Source: Chloroflexota bacterium
Lineage (GTDB): Bacteria > Chloroflexota > UBA11872
Assembly (NCBI GenBank): GCA_026707185.1
Contig: JAPOXI010000112.1
Coordinates: 1-23,172, forward strand
Length of the DNA stretch: 23,172 nt
Reading direction: 5' to 3'
In this document: positions 17,030-21,130 of the stretch, piece after piece
How the letters are laid out: the number at the start of each line of letters is the position of its first letter
Position numbering within the stretch: the stretch's first letter is position 1
Program-made: the position numbers and the translations under genes
Notes under the pieces: generated by a model
Told to the model about the DNA's origin: nothing
The model's database searches: none
What the model saw: only the letters and a program-made list of their open reading frames with translations

Positions 17030-17090
17030 AAGAGTTTTTTCCAAAAAACTCTTGAGGCGCCGCGGGGCCCGGTTTGGCCCGCTTTGGTGC
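17030..17090. repeat. Palindromic element, copy 1
   Basis: It begins with a perfect 11-bp inverted repeat around a 2-nt centre (AAGAGTTTTTT, CC, AAAAAACTCTT; 17030-17053). A GC-rich tail (GCGGGGCCCG) follows. A related, more diverged copy lies about 147 bp downstream in the same orientation. It does not look like a classical terminator, because the stem itself is A/T-rich and no U-tract follows. Confidence 0.55.
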
Positions 17091-17176
17091 ACGGAAATGT
17101 GCTGGCGGCAGGGGCGGAGGTTGCGGCCAAGTGCGGCGGTCGTGGCGAGGGTGTGAAACGCGACCGCTGCGATGCG

Positions 17177-17235
17177 AGGAGTTTCTTCCAAGCAGGTCCT
17201 GAGCCGGCGCGGGACCCGCGGCGCGGCTGGCTGGG
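17177..17235. repeat. Palindromic element, diverged copy 2
   Basis: It aligns with copy 1 over about 55 bp: both have AGTTT-C/T-TTCCAA, then CTTGAG or CCTGAG, then a GCGGG-CCCG block. The A/T palindrome is degraded here, while the GC-rich tail keeps dyad symmetry (GCGCGGGACCCGCGGCGC). Same orientation as copy 1. It may be a remnant of a dispersed repeat family. Confidence 0.4.
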
Positions 17236-17299
17236 AAGCGCCGGGACGGGACGGAGAACGCGGGTTGCGGTGACGGCCACGAGGGGTTTCCGATCGGGG

Positions 17300-17347
17300 T
17301 TGCGAAGTGGTTTCGCGCAGTGTACACTAGATGCGTACCGAAGGCAA
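17300..17347. promoter_or_regulatory. Candidate bidirectional promoter on a palindrome
   Basis: On the plus strand, TTGCGA (17300-17305) is 17 bp from TACACT (17323-17328). On the minus strand, TTGCCT (17342-17347) is 17 bp from TACACT (17319-17324). Each hexamer matches 4 of 6 consensus bases, and both -10 boxes are the two halves of the palindrome AGTGTACACT. The minus promoter could serve the sulfatase pair with a 5' leader of about 0.4 kb. No plus-strand gene lies close downstream. Confidence 0.3.
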
Positions 17348-17562
17348 GGCAAAGATTGACGGCAACGGGCGATCGAGACTTCGGAAGCTCAGGCGAGTGG
17401 AGCGCGACGGGATCGGTTCGCTGGGAATCGAATGCCAACGGAACCCCAGTACAGGTACAGCGCGGCCGCGCTTGCGCAACGAAACCGCCGGCAGTGGGGA
17501 GTGAGCGCTATGGCCAGACCAAGCCGGCGGCAGGCGGCCTGGTCTAGGGAAGCCGGGTCGCC

Positions 17563-18153
17563 CTAGGGGACTGTTTGCGGGAGGCGTTCGAGGATTCGGT
17601 CGAGTTTGTCGTTGGTTTGACGAACGTCGGACCGGAGATTGTCGATGTCGGCATGCACCTCGGTGCGGAGTTCCTGCATGTCAGCCTTGACGTCGGCGCG
17701 CATTTCCTGCATGTCGGCTTTGACGTCGGCGCGAAGTTCCTTGAAGTCGGCCTTGACGTCGGCCCGCAGGTCGCGGACTTCGGTGCGGACGAGTTGGACA
17801 TCGGCCTTTACCTCAGTTCGCACTTGCTGGATTTCGGTCGTCACGTCGGACCGCACGTGCTGGATTTCGGCCGTCATATCGGTCCGGAGATTGTGGACCT
17901 CAGTTCGTACTTGTTGAACGTCGGCTCGCACAGCGGTCCGCACTTGCGCGACTTCGGTCCGCATCTCCTGGTTGTCCGACCGCGACTCGGCGCGCATTTC
18001 GCGAAAATCAGTCCGCAGTTCGCGAGTGTATTCGTCGGCGTCGGCCACGCCTCTCTGGACGGTGCCGAGGCGCATGCCGACGTGCCAGGCGGCGCCGGCC
18101 ACGGCAAAGACCAGCGTGAGGCCGACGGTGATCATGGTGACAACGATGGGCAT
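17563..18153 (-). CDS. Membrane-anchored coiled-coil protein with 7/11-residue repeat (long copy)
   Basis: 196 residues from the ATG at 18153; the frame continues upstream but has no better start. Residues 2-27 form one transmembrane helix (PIVVTMITVGLTLVFAVAGAAWHVG). The rest is an uninterrupted charged helix. A motif of one hydrophobic residue followed by R-[TAS]-[DE] (loosely kept in a few copies) has its Arg at residues 47, 54, 65, 72, 83, 90, 101, 112, 123, 130, 141, 152, 163 and 174, so spacing is always 7 or 11. That is a mixed heptad/hendecad coiled coil. The protein ends NDKLDRILERLP, as does the short paralogue next door. No enzymatic domain or database family is recognised by eye. 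It may be a membrane-tethered spacer or oligomeriser. Confidence 0.8.
   Translation of the reverse strand: MPIVVTMITVGLTLVFAVAGAAWHVGMRLGTVQRGVADADEYTRELRTDFREMRAESRSDNQEMRTEVAQVRTAVRADVQQVRTEVHNLRTDMTAEIQHVRSDVTTEIQQVRTEVKADVQLVRTEVRDLRADVKADFKELRADVKADMQEMRADVKADMQELRTEVHADIDNLRSDVRQTNDKLDRILERLPQTVP
17632..18015 (-). repeat. 33-bp/21-bp coding repeats of the coiled coil
   Basis: The coiled-coil part is encoded by degenerate direct repeats whose period is 33 bp (11 residues), with 21-bp steps (7 residues) between some. The best-conserved run encodes three successive 11-residue copies based on RADVKAD (residues 130-162). This suggests growth by unequal recombination. Confidence 0.75.
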
Positions 18154-18236
18154 GGCGTCCGCGGCGGTACACCTCGTCAGGTAGCCACACGTCGCGGGTG
18201 CGTTTCGCCAGCACGCCCCTGGCTCATGACTCGGTA

Positions 18237-18248
18237 GGTTCGCGAACC
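18237..18248. promoter_or_regulatory. Palindrome GGTTCGCGAACC, possible operator (long-copy gene)
   Basis: A perfect 12-bp palindrome lies about 84 bp before the long coiled-coil gene and about 20 bp downstream of its predicted transcription start. The same core (GTTCGCGAAC) is at 18617-18626 in the same place relative to the second promoter, which argues for a binding site rather than chance. Confidence 0.55.
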
Positions 18249-18273
18249 CGCTGCCCACGGCTCGTTGATTGGT

Positions 18274-18301
18274 TGTATCAGGCGGAGTTCGGACTCGTCA
18301 A
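18274..18301 (-). promoter_or_regulatory. Promoter of the long coiled-coil gene
   Basis: Read on the minus strand: TTGACG (18301-18296), 16 bp, GATACA (18279-18274). The -35 matches consensus at 5 of 6. The duplicated copy upstream of the short gene has the same two hexamers at the same spacing while the spacer has diverged, which supports function. The predicted start is near 18266. Confidence 0.6.
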
Positions 18302-18341
18302 TCCGGTGGGTACGTACATCGAAGGGCGATGTGCGAGTGCG

Positions 18342-18545
18342 CTACGCGGGTGATGGGGGGAGTCGTTCGAGGATGCGGTCGACTTTCCGATTCAACTCGC
18401 GGATGTCGGACTCGCAACTTGCCAGGCCCTTCTCAACGGCTCCCAGGCGACTGCCGAGTCGCCAGGCCGCACCGCTGATAGCAAGAACAAGGGTCATTCC
18501 GATCGTGCCCATGGCGATGATGATGGCTGTGGCGTCCGTGGCCAA
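18342..18545 (-). CDS. Small membrane-anchored coiled-coil protein (short copy)
   Basis: 67 residues from a TTG at 18545; the alternative ATG at 18512 (56 residues) would shorten the membrane helix, so the start is uncertain. It has one transmembrane helix (ATAIIIAMGTIGMTLVLAISGAAW), then RLGSRLGAVEKGL and a short charged helix ending DIRELNRKVDRILERLPP. The N-terminus and C-terminus match the long copy (TLVFAVAGAAWHVGMRLGTVQRG and DKLDRILERLP), but the whole repeated coil is missing. It is therefore the unexpanded form, or a deletion form, of the same protein. It has its own promoter and palindrome. Function unknown. Confidence 0.65.
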   Translation of the reverse strand: MATDATAIIIAMGTIGMTLVLAISGAAWRLGSRLGAVEKGLASCESDIRELNRKVDRILERLPPSPA

Positions 18546-18616
18546 ACTCCGTTCCCGGTAGCCACGTTCCGCTTTTGCGGACCGCCAGTTCGCCGCTGGC
18601 AGCCGTGGCTGAGAAA

Positions 18617-18626
18617 GTTCGCGAAC
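18617..18626. promoter_or_regulatory. Palindrome GTTCGCGAAC, possible operator (short-copy gene)
   Basis: This 10-bp perfect palindrome is the duplicate of the one at 18237-18248. It lies about 20 bp downstream of the predicted start for the short coiled-coil gene. The half-sites run GTTC then GAAC, the reverse of the GAAC-N4-GTTC order of classical Gram-positive LexA boxes, so a LexA site is not implied. Confidence 0.5.
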
Positions 18627-18652
18627 CGACCGCCCACGGCTCGTTGGTTGTT

Positions 18653-18680
18653 TGTATCAAGCGGAGTGCAAGAGCGTCAA
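18653..18680 (-). promoter_or_regulatory. Promoter of the short coiled-coil gene
   Basis: Minus strand: TTGACG (18680-18675), 16 bp, GATACA (18658-18653). Same hexamers and spacing as the promoter at 18274-18301. The predicted start is near 18645, giving a leader of about 100 nt. Confidence 0.6.
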
Positions 18681-18732
18681 TTGCCTCGTCTGGCCAAGCC
18701 CAATTCGTACGGACTGGCGTGAGGATTGGCAA

Positions 18733-18810
18733 GGCGGGTGGTGGAGAATGTCGCCTGCGGATGCGGTCGACTCTCCGATTCAGCTCACGAAGATCAGACT
18801 CGCGGACCAC
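18733..18810 (-). pseudogene. Remnant of a third coiled-coil copy
   Basis: The minus strand encodes ESDLRELNRRVDRI followed by RRRHSPPPA, matching the end of the short copy (ESDIRELNRKVDRI, then LERLPPSPA) at 16 of 24 positions. No membrane helix or start is attached, and the frame runs past where its relatives stop. The DNA matches the short copy closely around GGATGCGGTCGACT. It is probably what remains of a third tandem unit, next to the 3' end of the nuclease gene. The rest of 18546-18875 holds the short copy's promoter region and nothing else I recognise. Confidence 0.6.
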
Positions 18811-18875
18811 CCACGCGACAGTTCTTTGGGCGAGCCCTGCTTGAGATGCGGCAAGTGCGGGTCGGGAGTCTACAG

Positions 18876-20054
18876 CTAGGCGTCTTCTTCGTTGGAGGTA
18901 TCCACAATGTCGTCGATCCTCGGGGTAACCACCTCTATGAAGCGACCAAGAGTCTCAACGAGCGTAGCGGCGAAAGCATCGTCCAGATCATCGCTCAAGC
19001 GTGTTACTCCAAGCTCTCCCGACCTATCTTCCCACCACTGATCCTCATAGACATTTAGGTCAGCCAGTTTGCTCTCCAAGTCAGCAATCTCATTCCGGTA
19101 GTCCGAGAAGCCTATGTTTGCTTTCCAAGTGATCTCACGGCCATCGCTGTCAGGAGAGAGATTGATGTGGTAGTGGGCTCTCCAATTGCCCCAAAAGGGG
19201 CGCGAATACCACAAATGCCAGTATCGGAGGGAAGGATCTCCTCCGGCCCAACGACTCGTCCTCTCGGGCTTGAGGTGCGATGGAAGCCCATCTAACGTCC
19301 GGTCTGAGATTCTCCTGAGAAACCGAGTAATGTCGTCTCCCCGATTCCTCGCAAAGGTTTGAGCCAACTTGCTGGCTCCTGTCCTCAAGGGTCGACTGTC
19401 GATGGACGATCCGTCGATTACAACGAGGTAGTCGTCGATTCCTGGCACAGGGATTATCGTGTGTGCCTGAACGTATAGGGATTCGGTCTGAACATCCCGA
19501 TAAGGTATTAGCTGTACACACGTTATCAAGTCCTCACCCGGGGCTTTCTCGTTTAGCCACAGGGCGGCAGATGTCACCTCGGGAGCAAACCGATGGCTGG
19601 CTAGGATGATCCGCTGATCCTTATTCAGCGCATTCAGATCATCGGCGTTGAGGTGTTGCAGAATCTGACTAGCGGCGTGTTCTTCCGACACTTCTCCGTA
19701 GTCAGCAAACATGCGGACGAGATCCTCCACACTCGCACGTTGGAGGTAACTGGCGTACTTGATGGCTTGCCAGTGGGCGTCGGTGCCGGAGTCATCGCGC
19801 TTAAGCTCGATGACCACGAGTTTGCCGTCAGCATCTACTGCAAGTAGATCCAACCGATCACTGACTTTGTCGAAGCCGCTGAATTCCTTGCCGATGATCA
19901 GGAGGTCGTCGCCCAGGATTTCGGGGTTGGCGGCGACCCATTCCTGGATGTCGCGGCGCTCCTGGAAGCCCAGGCTGGCGAATTCGACCTCGGCGATCTT
20001 CTCGGATTCGCGGTTTTCGGGGTTGATTCTGAAGAGTTGGGGTTCTGCGGTCAT
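18876..20054 (-). CDS. NucS-like PD-(D/E)XK nuclease-domain protein
   Basis: 392 residues from the ATG at 20054. The N-terminal third has the nuclease core: IQEWVAANPEILGDDLLIIGKEF, RLDLLAVDADGK (Asp69), VVIELKRDDSG (Glu83, Lys85), then QAIKYASYLQ, the order found in NucS/DUF91-type domains. The C-terminal two thirds (including RYWHLWYSRPFWGNWRAHYHINL and a helical end) are not recognised and may bind a substrate or partner. Actinobacterial/archaeal NucS acts in non-canonical mismatch repair; free-standing relatives are also found in defence loci, so the role here is open. GC is lower than in its neighbours (32 of 60 bases at 19441-19500), suggesting acquisition by transfer. It is divergent from the imuA-like gene. 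Confidence 0.75.
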   Translation of the reverse strand: MTAEPQLFRINPENRESEKIAEVEFASLGFQERRDIQEWVAANPEILGDDLLIIGKEFSGFDKVSDRLDLLAVDADGKLVVIELKRDDSGTDAHWQAIKYASYLQRASVEDLVRMFADYGEVSEEHAASQILQHLNADDLNALNKDQRIILASHRFAPEVTSAALWLNEKAPGEDLITCVQLIPYRDVQTESLYVQAHTIIPVPGIDDYLVVIDGSSIDSRPLRTGASKLAQTFARNRGDDITRFLRRISDRTLDGLPSHLKPERTSRWAGGDPSLRYWHLWYSRPFWGNWRAHYHINLSPDSDGREITWKANIGFSDYRNEIADLESKLADLNVYEDQWWEDRSGELGVTRLSDDLDDAFAATLVETLGRFIEVVTPRIDDIVDTSNEEDA

Positions 20055-20156
20055 TCGGGTTTTTCTCGCCTGTCAAAGAGATTCGGACTGCTAAGGATTC
20101 GGCAGCGGTCCAGTTCGAGGAGTGACTACCCCTCAAGTGCCGCGGAGAGGGAGCTT

Positions 20157-20170
20157 ACGCCGAACGGCGT
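20157..20170. promoter_or_regulatory. Short palindrome ACGCCG-AA-CGGCGT between divergent genes
   Basis: A perfect 6-bp inverted repeat with a 2-nt centre sits in the 206-bp gap between the nuclease and imuA-like genes, roughly midway. It could be an operator or chance in GC-rich DNA. I found no clear LexA-type box in this gap. Confidence 0.25.
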
Positions 20171-20260
20171 GAGGGTGCCAGAAGGTGGGGATTGAGGATT
20201 TCAAGGCTTGTTCCAGGTTGAGTCTTGATGGTGTGGGCCTGTGTTCGGTTTTTGTTTGGT

Positions 20261-21130
20261 ATGATGGGGTCCCGTATTGCCCAGGGTGTTCCGCTGGCTC
20301 TTCCCGACACCGAGCGGCCCGCCGCGTTGCGGACGGCTGTGAATGAAATCGAACAGCGCTGGGGGTTGCACGCCGCGGGGCGGTTGTTTGGGGTCAGTCC
20401 GCGGGAGGCCGGGTTTTCGACCGGCAGCGGGGCGCTGGACCGGGCGACCGGGTTTGAGGGGATTCCCAAGGGGCGGCTGAGCGAACTGACCGGTGCGCCA
20501 GGCGGCGGGGCGCTGACGCTGGGGTGGCGGGTGCTGGGGGCCGCGCTTGAGGGCGGGGGGCTGGCGGCGTACGTGGACCTGCCGGGGACGTTTGCGCCGA
20601 CGGCTGGGGTGGCGATGGACCTGGATTTGTCGCGGCTGGTGGTGGTGCGGCCGCCGGACGCGGAGACGGCGTTGCAGGCGAGTGCGACGTTGCTGCGGAG
20701 CCAGGCATTCGAGGCGGTGCTGCTGGACCTGGAAAGCGCGCGGCCGCGTGGCAACCGATGGTCGCAGCTGGCGGATTTGGCGGGTCGCGGGGCGGCGAGC
20801 CTGGTGGTGGTAACGGCGGCCGGCGGTTCGCGGGTTGCGGGGCTGCCTTATTTGGCCTCGCTGCGGCTGGGGGTGGCGTGCCGGGGATGGCGCTGGCAGG
20901 GCAGCCGCCTGACGCAGGTGCCGATGGGGCTAACGCTGGAGGTTCGGGTGCTGAAGTCGCGCAGCGACACGGGGGTGCAGCACCTGGTGATCGACTGTCC
21001 GTTTCTCAGGAGGTCCGATGGACCGCAAGACGTTGTGCCTGTGGATTCCGCATTTCCGAACCACGGTGGAAGCGCAGACGCAGCCATCGTGGTCGGGGCA
21101 GCCGCTGGCGATCTACGCGCAGCAAGCTAA
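20261..21130 (+). CDS. imuA: ImuA-like RecA-fold protein
   Basis: 289 residues from the tandem ATGs at 20261/20264; no clear ribosome site. RecA-core landmarks are GFSTGSGALDRATGFEGIPKGRLSELTGAPGGG (residues 51-83) and a Walker-B-like AVLLDL near 152-157. The P-loop is degenerate: GAPGGGAL replaces the Lys-Thr of RecA, so nucleotide binding is doubtful. ImuA proteins act with ImuB and the polymerase ImuC/DnaE2 in damage-induced mutagenesis, consistent with the ImuB-like gene that follows. The frame continues to 21130, overlapping the imuB-like gene by 113 bp. The recognisable protein appears to end near CPFLRR (about 21015), so the tail may simply be unselected read-on. No dnaE2 is in the window. 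Confidence 0.75.
   Translation: MMGSRIAQGVPLALPDTERPAALRTAVNEIEQRWGLHAAGRLFGVSPREAGFSTGSGALDRATGFEGIPKGRLSELTGAPGGGALTLGWRVLGAALEGGGLAAYVDLPGTFAPTAGVAMDLDLSRLVVVRPPDAETALQASATLLRSQAFEAVLLDLESARPRGNRWSQLADLAGRGAASLVVVTAAGGSRVAGLPYLASLRLGVACRGWRWQGSRLTQVPMGLTLEVRVLKSRSDTGVQHLVIDCPFLRRSDGPQDVVPVDSAFPNHGGSADAAIVVGAAAGDLRAAS

Larger units (their letters stand above)
16928..17562. other. Gene-free spacer with palindromic elements
   Basis: 635 bp without a convincing gene. Open frames cross it in several frames, as expected at this GC content, but their translations are low-complexity and start nowhere sensible. It contains two related elements (17030-17090 and 17177-17235), a palindrome AGTGTACACT at 17319-17328 set within promoter-like hexamers, and a short inverted repeat (CTAGGG at 17544-17549, CCCTAG at 17561-17566) at the stop of the coiled-coil gene, which might act as a weak terminator. 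Confidence 0.6.

Noticed and set aside
17030..17053. Rho-independent terminator
   Set aside because: The stem is mostly A/T with a 2-nt centre and no U-tract after a GC stem. It lies upstream of the sulfatase pair rather than at a gene end.
16124..17359. Plus-strand open frame of about 400 codons opposite a sulfatase and the spacer
   Set aside because: Most of it lies antisense to an intact sulfatase. The rest is low-complexity with no plausible start or domain.
17331..17504. 57-codon plus-strand frame downstream of the palindromic promoter-like site
   Set aside because: No ribosome site, and a basic low-information product; kept only as part of the spacer description.
18237..18248. LexA/SOS box
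   Set aside because: The half-sites are in the order GTTC-GAAC with a 2-nt centre, not GAAC-N4-GTTC, and the downstream gene is not a known SOS gene.
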